Assembly (NCBI RefSeq): GCF_016920785.2
Contig: NW_024609835.1
Span: forward strand, 24,369,838 to 24,433,837
Reading direction: 5' to 3'
Source of the DNA: Ixodes scapularis
Taxonomy: Eukaryota; Arthropoda; Arachnida; Ixodida; Ixodidae
Length of the DNA: 64,000 nucleotides
Shown in pieces: positions 33,446 to 44,261 of the stretch. Every line of letters begins with the position of its first letter. The stretch's first letter is position 1. The notes under the pieces are model-generated. The model was not told where the DNA came from, did no database searches, and saw only the letters and a list, made by a program, of their open reading frames with translations. Position numbers and translations under genes: made by a program.

Positions 33446-33900
33446 GTCGTTTTCAGGGGTTTTATGCTTTCCATCTTACGGTTTATATCCGCAAGTAAGT
33501 TCGCTACATTAAGGTCAGGTTTATTTTTTCCTGCCTGCGCTCCCCCCCCCCCCCCCCACCCTCCCCCTGATTCTCCTCGTTTGCATCGTTGGCACCGCCA
33601 AGACTTCTTTAAACCGTACCCTTCAGATTTGTACGTTATCTTGGTTACAGCGGAGCAATAGCCCAAGTGGTAGAAGCAGTCGCATTCTGAATACGTAAAG
33701 GCATTTTCATTACTGCCGACTTCGGAGCGACATTTTAAACAAACATCATCTTTCTCCGAAATCTTCGAGAAGCACAACAAAGCAAGAAACGATTCAAAAT
33801 AAACGGATTTTTTGCAGCAGGAACAACAACAATCAGTCAATGCACTTTTATATAAAATAAAATTCAGGACTAACCTGGAAGTAACACGGGCAAGATTTTA
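33446..33900 (-). mobile_element. Non-LTR retrotransposon, 5' part with PHD-finger ORF1, minus strand
   Basis: Continues the LINE of 27600-28981. The frame from 33840 begins MTDCCCSCCKK and carries a cysteine/histidine set (CLKC, CDCFYHLGYC, WRCQRC) typical of the PHD finger at the start of some arthropod CR1 ORF1 proteins. Then come a glycine run from the C-tract at 33541-33557 and ADINRKMESIKPLKTTV, where the LTR element begins. The same helix frame resumes beyond 28981. Confidence 0.75.
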
Positions 33901-36293
33901 GCCGACTGTGCACTTTTGACGCCGCTGCCGCTGCTAAAGTGATGGTCCGTGCATCCGAACAGCTCTTTTTAGCGCAGACGATGGTGTCGCTGGCGACAAT
34001 TTTAAAGTTTACTGGTGGGTGGCACAGGGCGATAATGGTGAGTGATCACTGAAGGTGACTTGTCACGTTGAGTAGGAAGAGCAGATCCGAAGGCCTGCTA
34101 CTTCTACGATAGCAGCCACCCGCGCTCAGCGATTCTTGGAAAACTGTAAAGTTGCGAGAAGAAATTTTAATTTTTAGGCACGTAAGCCGCCGCTGCTGCC
34201 AAACTCCTCTGGAGTAGATGTATCGTGGAGCGCGATGCATCTTTCCAGAGCGACAATGAACTTACGAAAATGGGTGTCGAACAACGAAGAGGTACAAGAG
34301 AAGTTTGCGCACGGCGATAAGAACCATGACAAGCTGACGAAACCAGATGAGAATGAAGTGTAGTACTTAATAAGAGAGGACGTCTTAGGCCAGCTTGAAT
34401 TTTCAGTAAAAAGGTGGATGGTGAAGTACAATGAGCACCTCTTACAAAGCGGCAAGTGCGGCAAATAACGGCGAGGCTGTTTGATCCCTTAGGAATGCTG
34501 ACTTCATTTTCAATAAGAGCAAGAAGAGAATTCCAACACCTGTAGAAGAAAAGCATTACATTTCAGTATCTGCTGCCAAAAAATGGCACGAGATAATGTA
34601 CAACAGGAATAGATGAACTAGAAGTACTGAGCAAGTCTGTATACCAAGACGTTATAATGGCCCTAGACAACAACGAGTAGACAGAAGGAACTGCACGCTT
34701 TTCAGGCGCAAGCCCCTTTGCGTACGGTGCTGCAGCATACTTAGCGACAACTTACGAGGAAGAAGACAAGGAAACGCAGCTGCGCCTAGCAAAAGGAAAA
34801 ATTTTCTCATTGAAAACGGTCTTCGTAACCAGACCAGAGCTACTCGCATCAAAATATCCACAAGCATGAATTAGTATGTAAAAACATATTTCTTGGAAAT
34901 TTACAGAGACATGCCTATGGACAGTTTCCCCGATCGTTACCCACTGGATCAAGGAGACTAGAAAGCAAGAAAGGTTCGTTGAAAACAAACTGACAGAAAC
35001 AATTACGAAGTCTGAACCAGAATCGTGGAATCACGTGAAAAGCTAAGAATATCCTGCCGGTCTATTGACGAAAGGAATAAAATCGTGTCAACTTGCGACG
35101 TCACGCTTATGGTGCAAAGGACCAGACTGGCTGCGCTAACGACACAGCGCGTCCACCATATGAATACTGGCTACACGAGGAAGAACGAAGCAAAGCGTTA
35201 AAAACAGATATGTTCACGGTGAGTCTCACACTGACTAACATAACTGACATGCGAAGATTCAGCTCATTCGTGAAACTGTTAAGGGTGACAGCTTGGAGAT
35301 TCAGGTAGGTCAAAAATTCAAGACGAAGCAGCGCCACAGGTCCCTTGACAGCGGAAAAAGTTAAGGAAGCTGAGTTATATCATAAAACAAGAGCAAACTA
35401 GACCACTGAAACACGATGTGACGATAAGAACAAGAAATAAAGAGAACAGGCAGGCTATACATGGAGCAAACATTTTTGAGAGTGAAGATGGGGTACTCTG
35501 ATTAGAAGGTCGTCTGCAGGAGAGCCAACACTGCTTTGAAGAGAAACACCAGATGATTCTATTGAGGGAGAGTTACTTCACTGATCTACCGGTGCAGAGT
35601 GTTCACCGTCTCACATCACACGGAGCAGTGCAGAGTGTTCACCGTCTCACATGCTGGCACGCCTCAGGCAAACGTTCTGGGTACTTGAACACCGGAAGTT
35701 GATTAAGAAGGTACTAAACAAATGCGCAGATTGCAAGGCGTACAACACTAGACCACTGAATTTAGAGATATCGCCCTTATTATCAAACAGGCTTACGCAA
35801 AGTCCCCTGTTCAATGTTAGGGGCATAGACTTTGGCAGGCTTCTTTACGCAAAATCTCCCGCAGAGGCGAATTTTAGTTTTTGCGGTATTTGTATTTTAC
35901 TAGTCTGTGCATCACAGTGGAGTCTGAAAAGTTGTTTGTGGGTACAGAAAATCAAGAATTATTATTATTATTATTATTATATTATAAGATGTGAATCGTA
36001 ATCTTCACATGCTCAGTAACCAGAGCTGTGCACTTGAAAGTCCTACACAGCATGTCTACGGGCAACTTCATACAGGAGTTTCGAAGGTTTGTGGCTCAGA
36101 GGGGAATGTGCCCTGCCGTGTACAGTGACAATGCCAGAACATATAAAAAAAAAGGCAAAGACACTACTGAAATGCTAAAAAATGCGGAGTTTCGTCAGTA
36201 AAATATTTCACAGCGATTCCTCAGATCAGGGGAAAGTATACCGCGGAACAAGCACCTTAGTAGGGTGGCTTCTACGACCGCAACGTCAGAGCC

Positions 36294-36860
36294 ATGAAAG
36301 CGTCTATGAGAAAGGCCATTGAACGGAAGTTGCTCAGCAGTGATATAATGCTCACGCTGACAACGGAAGTTGAGGGTGCAATGAACTACCACCCATTAAC
36401 GTACGTTCACAATGAAACGGAGGGTCCTGTCGCCATCACAACAGCAGATAAAATTAGAGGAAAGCAGCGCCTTCCCAGCTCCGGTGCAAGCTGGGGCGGA
36501 GGCATTGAAGACGCCTGGAGATCCAAGCAACAGTTCTCAGGTGACAGGTGGAGCCAATGGCACGAGGAGTACCTAAAGGTAATAAGCGGAGCGCTTTTGA
36601 TTAAGGGGCATGAGAGGCAGCAGATAAGAGAAGGGCATTTGGTGTTGCTTGGAGACAAAAAGCATCGATCCTTCTGGGGGAGGCAGCAGATAAGAAAAGG
36701 GCAGTTGGTGTTGCTTGGAGACAAGAAGCATCGATCCTGCTGGAATATGTGCAAGGTGGAGATAAGCTATCTAGGATTAGACGCCATTATACGCTCTTGT
36801 CCGCTGAGAGCACCAGTAAGCACGACTGAAAAGGTCGAATCAGTTCCTCTACAATCTTAA
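36294..36860 (+). pseudogene. BEL/Pao C-terminal (DUF5641-like) remnant
   Basis: An open frame of 188 codons starts MKASMRKAIERKLLSSDIML and contains LTTEVEGAMNYHPLTYV, matching the region after the integrase core in BEL/Pao polyproteins (x-L-x-T-x-x-x-E-x-E-x-x-x-N-x-R-P-L-T-Y-V). WHEEYLKVI and LVLLGDKKH follow. The LVLLGDKKH block occurs twice through a 66-base duplication. Confidence 0.75.
36613..36742 (+). repeat. 66-base tandem duplication inside the BEL remnant
   Basis: GAGGCAGCAGATAAGAGAAG and GAGGCAGCAGATAAGAAAAG start two near-identical units, each running to GCATCGATCCT(T/G)CTGG. The duplication preserves the reading frame. Confidence 0.9.
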
Positions 36861-37303
36861 AGATGCCTCTCAGTAAGCGCCATTTGAGAGGAAGGAATAT
36901 GTAAAATATCCTGCAAGAACAGTGTCTGTCAGTAGAAGAGGACTGAACTTGGCTAGAAAGAAAGAAAATTACCATCTTGAGTGTCAAATTAAACGGCCTT
37001 CGTAAAAAAGCTGTTTTGCTTTATCACGGAAACAGTGATCCCTGCATGAACTGCAGCGATTTCCTTTCTCAAGAGCTCTCCGTTTTTTTATTGGTTACAG
37101 TCTGAGGTTTTCTTACAATGATGTTTCCTAACCAGCTCAGATGCGTACTTTCCCTCCTTGTAGAACTCTAGGTTTAATAATGACTGAAGTGTTAATGAGT
37201 CTATAAGTTCTACCTGACACGGGCTATCTGTCGTTTGCAAAAAAAAGTAATCCAGGGTTTAGGGATGTATCTAATACGTTTTCTGCTTGATTTGCATTCG
37301 CAG

Positions 37304-37430
37304 CCCTTCTTCTGCTACTTCAGTCATCAGGCGGTGCATTCTGCATTGATGAAGGATCCTTTCCAAGCTCCTGAACGCAATTTACTGAAGTTTCCTTATA
37401 TAGGAGAGACAAACAGGACCGTTTACGCCG
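37304..37430 (+). CDS. ARSB: Arylsulfatase B-like, exon 5 of the visible set
   Basis: Entered in phase 0 after GCATTCGCAG and left in phase 1 at GCCG|GTGAGA. It encodes visible residues 170-211: PFFCYFSHQAVHSALMKDPF and then a segment ending ETNRTVYAG. The Q-A-V-H matches the active-site His of the Q-S-V-H-x-P-L motif; the usual Pro-Leu after it is Ser-Ala-Leu here. N-R-T is a potential glycosylation site. The Y-A-G join to the next exon matches H-Y-A-G-M in the family. Confidence 0.95.
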
Positions 37431-37721
37431 GTGAGACAAAAGCAAACGCATTCAGTTTGGCTTGGCTTGAGGCTTGATTCTATTGTTTAACACCAAGAAT
37501 TATGTAGATCATTTACTGACGGGTTTGAAAAGAGTTGAATATGATTTTCATTACATACATTGCCTTAAATTTAACTCGGTTTGGAATGTGGTTTTAGCCA
37601 ATTTCTTTTTAAAATAAAGTCTTGTTTCATTTATGCCTCGCGATGATCGGGTTAAATCAAAGGTGTAAACTATGGTAAAAGTGTGATTCGAATGCGTTAA
37701 ATTGTTTAGTGAGAATGTTAA

Positions 37722-37769
<48 letters not shown>

Positions 37770-38181
37770 TAATCTTACGTAGCCACTCTCTCAGCACTCC
37801 ATGAGTTCATCCTCAACAACGGTCCACTGAAGGCCAAAACCATTAGTCACAATTTAAACGGCATATATGGGAGGATATATGAGACTACTGTTGGCCTGGT
37901 ATATTTTGAGCTGCCGGCGTCATGGCTCCCGCGCATTATTACTGAAGTAAGAATCTTTAAAAATGATCCGGCATGCTCCCTTGTTTACAGTGCACGCGTT
38001 GAGAAAGTGGCCTCGACCGAAAGCGAAGGGAAGAGAGGGGAGGAACAACAATTAAGCTATGTTTTGGACAGGTTTTCCGCGTATATACCAGTCATGTTTC
38101 TGACGTCATGCCTAGGTGGTGACGCTGGCTGAGTATGCTATCAAAAGTCTACTTCTTTTGTTAGCAAAAGGCTACCCTAGG
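37431..38181. other. Intron sequence, no gene recognised
   Basis: AT-rich, with the (AT)n tract listed separately. I see no coding motif. Confidence 0.5.
37724..37764 (+). repeat. (AT)n microsatellite
   Basis: Uninterrupted AT dinucleotide run of about 41 bases. Confidence 0.95.
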
Positions 38182-38450
38182 TTAGAGCACTGCACGGGCC
38201 GACCTCTTGCCACCCGACCCCGCCCGGGCCCGTTCACCCAACCCTCACTCGGACCGGCGGGATGGCTACCTAATCTGGTCCGGCCCCAGGCCAGCCCGAC
38301 CCGAGCTCGGCCTTGCGAGAGACGCCTCGGCAGTGGGAGATTAAAAACACCTCGGGCCCAGACAAGCCCGGTCAGGGTTTGAAAACAATTAGTTTTACCC
38401 GGCTCGGCCAGGGTTTTCGAGTTGGCCTGGGCTCGTCCAGAACTCTACCG
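38182..38450. mobile_element. hAT-like MITE with GC-rich interior
   Basis: The left end TTAGAGCACTGCACGGGCC and the right end, read on the other strand as TAGAGTTCTGGACGAGCC, are imperfect inverted repeats. The interior is a degenerate GC-rich run of CCCGGCC-type words. The 8-base flanks CCCTAGGT and CCGTAGGA match at 6 of 8 positions, in line with the 8-base target duplication of hAT elements. The TAGAGCACTGCACGGGC tip is known from hAT-related repeats of many animals. Confidence 0.6.
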
Positions 38451-38554
38451 TAGGAAGCGAATACACGCTATTAAATTATTACTTTTTGCGCGTGTAAAAT
38501 ATTTTTTTTTTTCAAATCATGCTACACAAATTGCACCATGTACGGATAACTCTA

Positions 38555-38595
38555 GACACAACCCTAAAAAGTTTTTAACTTTTTAGGGTTGTGTC
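38555..38595. repeat. Perfect 19-base inverted repeat (hairpin)
   Basis: GACACAACCCTAAAAAGTT, a TTT spacer, and then its exact reverse complement. All 19 positions pair. Confidence 0.95.
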
Positions 38596-39205
38596 GTTTA
38601 CCCGCAGTCTCGGTTTTTTTTTCAACCATGTGCAATGTACACCTGCTCGTTTGCGCCCTTACTTTTTGTTCATTGACACACACGGTCGATTTGCGGTTAC
38701 ATGATATCAAAACGTGATTTCGCACATCAACACGCCAGCTGCCTTTAGACTGGTCCTACTTCATAGGCTGTTGGGACCCCCGGGAGTATGTATTTTGTTT
38801 ATTTTTTTCCTGAAGGCGTGACGATCATTTGTCCAACATCTGGCTGGTGCGTGTTTGTGATTCCCGCGACTAGTATACACCTACAAGAAAGCCCGATTGA
38901 CTCGACACCGCATGTCATGCGAATGCTATAGATCGCGGTACCAAAGGACTATTTAGTAATTATATGGTAACAGAAAAAAAAAAACTAATAAACACAGGAC
39001 ATGGTTAATCCCGAACATTTTAACGTTGCTCCAAAAGAAACGAGATGGCGGCGCCATCCAATATAAACACCCAAGAACGAATCACAAAGCAAGAAGAGTG
39101 ATCATAAGAGGCCACACCCTGAGTTTCTTAAGCTGTCACGAAGTATAGGTGCGTCCATCTCCTATTAAAACTTCATTTTCCGCTGTGTTTTTTTTTTAAA
39201 CTTAG

Positions 39206-39499
39206 GAATGCTAGACGCCCTTGACGAATCCATCGGAAGAGTCGTGGAGGTCCTGAGAAACGCTGGTATGCTCGGGGACACCATCATCGCGTTCAGTTCG
39301 GACAATGGCGGGTCTCCGTTCGGTCTCTTTTCCAATCGGGGCTTCAACTGGCCGCTGCGGGGAGCGAAGGCAAATCTTTGGGAAGGCGGCGTCCGAGTCC
39401 CGGCCTTTGTTTGGAGCTCAAAGTTCCTGAAGAAGCCCCGTGTCTCCGACCAGCTCATGCACATCAGCGACTGGCTTCCGACGCTCTACTCAGCAGCAG
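39206..39499 (+). CDS. ARSB: Arylsulfatase B-like, exon 6 of the visible set
   Basis: Entered in phase 1 after TTTAAACTTAG and left in phase 1 at GCAG|GTGAGT. It encodes visible residues 212-309. It opens MLDALDESIGRVVEVLRNAG, then IIAFSSDNGGSPFG, whose Asp-Asn are calcium ligands of the sulfatase active site, then NWPLRGAKANLWEGGVRVP, whose Lys is the conserved sulfate-contacting residue. The exon ends at LMHISDWLPTLYSAAG. This is the most conserved stretch of the protein and all expected catalytic residues are present. Confidence 0.97.
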
Positions 39500-39980
39500 G
39501 TGAGTGTTTTTAGTTTAGAGCCGATGGATCCCCTCCTTGCACTCTATAAAAAGTCTGTGAGTTACCTTTCCCGCGGGGCACGAAGACAGCCAATCGCGAA
39601 GAACAAGGGAAGGATCCGAGCGAGTCGTCAAAGTCCAAATGTGTTTACAACTTAAAAATGCGATGTGCGCTGAAGATATGAAGAGAAAAACCACGCTCAC
39701 TGGGCCTGCGGACAGCCCATGTTTTTAATCTAATAGCATTATAAATTTTACCAGTAGCTCGGAGCTCCCTTATTCTTTGTTCACCATGACTTGGTGTCTC
39801 AGTGCCCCACATAACATTGCCCTTACATGATTTTTGAAAGGGTGTGGCAGAGCGACATAAGCGAAGCCAGCAATCTCAATGAGCATCCTCAGTATCATCA
39901 TCATCATCACATCAACACGCTTCCGACTTCACCGGCTGTCAGGGGCCCCCTAAGTATCTTGCATACATATTTTTTTTTCT
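39500..39980. other. Intron sequence, no gene recognised
   Basis: Start of the 9-kb intron. It contains a short (CAT)n run near 39896-39909 and no coding motif. Confidence 0.5.
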
Positions 39981-39986
39981 GAAGGC

Positions 39987-40103
39987 ATGACAACTATCGT
40001 AGACAGGCGCCGAAAACCAGAAGGACAAGAAGAGACGTAAACACTGGCACCAGTGTTTACGTCTCTTCTTGTCCTTGTGGTTTTTGTGCTTGTCTACGAA
40101 CAT
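39987..40103. repeat. Long hairpin with perfect 27-base core arms
   Basis: Core arms beginning AAGGACAAGAAGAGACGTAA are perfectly inverted over 27 bases around a CA spacer near 40050. Outside the core the pairing continues imperfectly to about 50 bases (CGTAGACAGGCGCC versus CGTAGACAAGCACA). There is no coding content. A similar but less perfect hairpin occurs at 60222-60332. Confidence 0.92.
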
Positions 40104-40317
40104 CTACCAACTGGCCCAAACTGCCATATTAATGCATGACAATTATTTGGCGACATCTGGCTGGTGGGTATTTGTGACCACCGGCACCAGTGTACACAAA
40201 CCAGAAAGCCTGACTGACTCGACACCGCATGTCAAGCGAACGTTATAAAATTCTATAAAATCCTCATCATAATGGTGATGAAATGAAAGACGTTTACAAC
40301 TGCCCTGTAATGCCGCA

Positions 40318-41077
40318 CTACAGCTCAGCTCTTGAGGAGCAGGAGAAGTGGGTACGGAGGAGAAGGTATGCCCTTCCCCCCTCTCCTGCTCCCCTTTCAT
40401 TGAGCGGGAAAATTTTTGCTATATTTCCGGCTAAATACCATGGAAAAAATCGCCGCTAAAATTAGCGGAAAAATATTTCCGCTAAGTTTAGCAAAAAAAA
40501 AAAAATAATAATAAATTATTAGTGGAAATATTTTTCCGCTAAATTCCAGGGGGCAATTTTTTTTTTCGATAAATTTCGCTGGAAAGTTTTTTCCGCTAAA
40601 TTTAGTGTGAAACTTTTTCCACTAAATTTAGCGGGTAATTGTTTCCGCTAAATAAAGGGGTATTTCTTCCGCTAAATGTAGCGCGGAAATTTTTCCGCTA
40701 CATTTAGAGTTGAAAATTTTCCGCTACATTTAGCAGAGAAACCTTTTCTGCCAAAGTTAGCGCAGAATGATTTCCGCTAAACTTAGCGGGGAAATTTTTC
40801 CGCTAAACTTAGCGGGGAAACGTTTCCGCAAAACATAGCGGGAAATTTTTTCGATGAATATAGCGGGGAAATGTTTCTGCTAAATCTAGCGGGAAGCTTT
40901 TTCCTCTATATTTTGCGAAAAAATTACGCCCTTCTCCCTCGTGACGTCAGACGTGACGTCACATGTGACATCATTATGGAAACCGTCCCATAATTCAACG
41001 CACGTTTACGTCGACGGCAACGCCGACGCCGACGCCGCTGAAGCCCGAAACGAGCGCTTAAGAGCAGCGCTCCTAAA
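40318..41077 (+). mobile_element. TIR repeat family, copy 3 (expanded TTTAGCGG array)
   Basis: Left CTACAGCTCAGCTCTTGAGG and right TTAAGAGCAGCGCTCCTAAA are decayed versions of the family ends. The leader ATGAAATGAAAGACGTTTACAA lies just before. Between 40400 and 40915 is an array of about 15-20 units of TTTTCCGCTAAATTTAGCGG type spaced 20-45 bases apart, then TGACGTCA-type motifs and a (GACGCC)n segment. The unit is self-complementary. Confidence 0.8.
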
Positions 41078-42069
41078 GGTCTTTTTTCATGCGATGGATA
41101 TATGTGCTAATTTTTACAAGCGATATCTGTCTCTTTAGGGAAAGACACACATGCAAAACACATAAGGAAGAGGTAATGTTTTTTGGGCGCCGAAGCCCAG
41201 TCTGCGTGTCAAGGGATTGTATGAGCCTATTTTTCGCCGACGAAGCAGGTGTTTTAGGCTTCTCGATCACTAACAAGTGTATTTCCCCAGAGAACATAGT
41301 TTTTATGACGTTATATATAGATAGAAATTAAATGTACTGGGAAAATTAGAAAGGTTTTTTTTTTTTTTAATTTTTTTTACAAGTTATGAGCTTGAGGAAA
41401 ACCGACTACAGCCCTGTTTCGGAGTTGTCACTCCGGAGTTGGAATGACTCCGGTATCAGTTCGCACTTCCGCGACCCCCGAGTGGGGTGGAAACGGAATG
41501 GCGGCAGTGCTGAAAGGAATGGAAAGAGAAGATTTATATTTGCTCAAAATGAAGCGAAAAAGGATTGGGCTCGGTTATTTGGTGAGCTATGTTGACCTTC
41601 AGCTAGGACCTACGACCTACTGGCGCAACGCCAGCGTACGGTCAGAGTGGCTCCAGAAACAACATCATTGCACTTGATGTGATTGCCGGCTTGACTCTCT
41701 GACCGGCTCATGCTCTTTCAAGGGTGAAGGTGCGTACAATCAAAAGCGGAAATATGTAGACGGATGATATATTACTCCGGGCGCCTCGACACGCGACAAA
41801 TCAACTGTTGTCACCGTGCGCGACTACAGCAACGGTCATATGCCACCTTATGATATGCTGCAGCGTACGGCCCAGTTCAGAGTCAGGCGGAACGTAGAAA
41901 AAAAAAGCGTCGTCATTCTATTCCGCGGCACTTGATTCGTTTAGCGTTAATGTGTGCTGCTGCTTCACTAGCTTGAGTGTTATTCGCCACAGGAGCAGAA
42001 TAAGCAATGTAGATTAATCGCCGTGAAACACCGGAAACTAAGAGCTCGAGACATGCATTTTGAAAGGTA
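41078..42069. other. Intron sequence, no gene recognised
   Basis: Mixed sequence with T runs near 41350-41375 and no recognisable coding or RNA signal. Confidence 0.45.
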
Positions 42070-42462
42070 TCGCGAATGCAGTCGCGGTACATTGAAAGGC
42101 AAACAACGGAATGCGTGATTTCTTGTACATGCTGCGCAGCCTGGCGACGGGATAGGAAAAGTTGGGCATGCGCATTAGGCCAGACTTACGAGGATTCGCG
42201 TTCAACTATGATATGCCTTGACTAAAGCTCGGCGTGCCATCGCTTCGTCTTGGCGTGCGAGGGCTTTGTCACGGCGTGTTAAGTCAAGCACCGAGCTATG
42301 ACCCAAGGCCACGTGAAGGCATATAATAGTTGAACGCGAATCCTCGTATTTGTGGCCTTGCCGCGCATGCCCAACCTTACCTATCCCGTCGCTAGGCTGC
42401 GCAGCATGTACAGAAAGCCACGCACTCCGTTGTTCGTATTTCAATGTATCGCGACACGCAAG
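42070..42462. mobile_element. Foldback element with arms of about 155 bases
   Basis: 42070-42225 and 42305-42460 are inverted copies, sharing ACATGCTGCGCAGCCT, CGACGGGATAGG, TTGGGCATGCGC and CGAGGATTCGCGTTCAACTA. The short centre between the arms is different. There is no coding content. It resembles a foldback or long-TIR MITE. Confidence 0.88.
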
Positions 42463-42529
42463 CAGAAAAAGATACTAGCCCGTGTCCGGGTACTGAGCTT
42501 TATAATCAATTTCCAGGTACTAGAGCGAT

Positions 42530-42607
42530 AATGTCCGCACATTATGAGCGCATGTATACTTTTAGCTCTGCAAATTTTGTATTTGCCTCTGAAATAAATA
42601 AATAAAT
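42530..42607 (+). mobile_element. Possible LINE 3' tail
   Basis: GTATTTGCCTCTGAAATAAATAAATAAATG resembles the (ATAAA)n or (AATA)n tails of LINEs such as that at 5713-5735. No coding portion is recognised upstream, so it may be a very short 5'-truncated copy. Confidence 0.4.
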
Positions 42608-43387
42608 GTATTGGATAAGTTGGGAAATGGGAAGAATCATATAATAAACGTAAATTTATAGGTTTTTAAACAAGCTCTATGGTACGGCCCTACAGACCCT
42701 TGTGCTGGTACCGTGCGATTGCACTTCTTCAGCGGTTCTGCGTCCCTATGTGCATGGACAATTGGGCAGGTATACCTTACGTCGCTTCTGACAGCGTAGC
42801 GGGGCTGTTGTGTTCTTCGCATCAGAGAGCAAGATTGCTTCTAACTATGCGAAGCACAAATTAGACATACGTTCGGCCTCGTTAATCAAACTCACTCCCC
42901 ATGTATCTCCTAGAAGTGGAGAGTACACAAATTGTACACAAAGAATATCGTTCTGTCGTCTGTGGCGAGAATTACACGCCTCATCGCGCAATCGGTGTCT
43001 CGAGTTCCACTAAGTGTGGAACCAAGTGCTTTGTGCGACCCTAGCTAGACTTTGTAGGATCGGTGCTTTGGAGATGCGCTTCAAATATTTTGAAGGTGTT
43101 TTTCCGTTTCATTTTTTTATGATTGTTTTACCGGAAGCACAATATGGATGAAATGGAACTCCTCAGCTATTCCAGGAATGAGAATGGGCCCAGTGACTCC
43201 ATTTCCTAGAAGTTGCGAGGAATGGAATTATTGGAAGTTTTAATTCCCGAAATAAACTTAAAATGAAAAAAGTGCTCATTCAGCAACACTGACCTCTAAT
43301 GAAGGCACTCACAAGTCACAACTTTAATAATTGAGGTTTCTTTACCTAGTTCAGGCAACGAAGTGAGTTAGAGCCCTTAGAGATTTG
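42608..43387. other. Intron sequence, no gene recognised
   Basis: No element or coding motif recognised. Confidence 0.45.
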
Positions 43388-44012
43388 AAACCTCGGTGGC
43401 AACGTTACTAGAACCACTCAGTTGGGAAACTGCCGTAGAGAATGCTCTGAAAAAGTGGCTCCGATCTGTCCTCCAGAACCGAGCTAATGGCGAGCACAAT
43501 GCCGCCATTTCTCCCGCAGCGGCCACTCGAGGAACTGCACGTTACTTCCATTTTGGCTTTAATCGGCCATTTTGGCGCCGAAACAGATACAGCGGAAGAG
43601 GTTACAGGGGTGCCACCCCCGTCTACCCAGCGGACGCGCCGCGAATTACTACCAAAGTTACAATGCACCTAGGTCAGGACGCGCTACCTGAAAGCACAGC
43701 TGAGGCATGGTTGTATAAAAACAATATTAATTGTGCCGCAAAACCTTGCAAACTGAAGATTATAAAAACATCACGCGCCCTTCATTTTGTACTAAACTCC
43801 AATAAATTTCATACAAGAAGTCTTTTCCGTTTGTTTTTACGCAATAACATGCTTTCTAAAAGCTCAATGTGACCACAGTACAGACAAATGATAAAGAGTG
43901 GCGCTGTTGTCGTATTTAGCTCGGTCTCGGGGGACGCCAGCGGCCCAGGTTTCGACGGCGAGTTTCCCAACTGAGTGTTCTAGTAACGTTGCTCGGTGGT
44001 AAAGAACCGAAT
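43388..44012. mobile_element. Inverted-repeat element of about 620 bases
   Basis: The left arm at about 43390-43436 (GGCAACGTTACTAGAAC, ACTCAGTTGGGAAACT) is repeated inverted at about 43955-44005. The arms are about 45 bases with one or two indels. The interior holds a 158-codon frame without motifs. It lies 120 bases from the BEL derivative. Confidence 0.7.
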
Positions 44013-44132
44013 AACTTATTTTGATACTGAAATTTTACGATGATTAAAACATGGTTACGAAAGTTCTCAATGCATCGTCTGCCTAGAGAGCGCTCACTGA
44101 TTAGTCTTCCGAGTGATTCGCTGTGTACGGGG

Positions 44133-44261
44133 TGTGGAGGAAGGGAACCGAGACGTGTCCTGTTCGGATGGCCGTTTATGGAACACTGACATTGCGGGTG
44201 CCCAAGCCCCGCGTGCACCCCAATCGTCCGCGCGCTCTTCCTCTTCCTTTATTTCTCAACA
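44133..44261 (-). repeat. 3' LTR of the BEL derivative
   Basis: 129 bases from TGTGGAGGAAGGGA to TTTCTCAACA. On the minus strand it includes AATAAA near its start, a possible poly(A) signal. It matches 47859-47987 at 126 of 129 positions by my comparison. Confidence 0.95.

Larger units (their letters stand above)
34160..36870 (+). mobile_element. Decayed BEL/Pao retrotransposon pol, plus strand
   Basis: Plus-strand fragments run in BEL/Pao order: RT C-terminal region with MNLRKWVSNNEEV (about 34260), ARLFDPLGMLTSFSIRARR (about 34470), RNase H with GASPFAYGAAAYL (about 34710), the linker PAGLLTKGI (about 35055), integrase zinc region with CADCKAYNTRPL (about 35720), and the DUF5641-type C-terminus (36294-36860). 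Stops and frameshifts are everywhere and no LTR was found. It is distinct from the minus-strand BEL derivative at 44133-47987. Confidence 0.8.
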
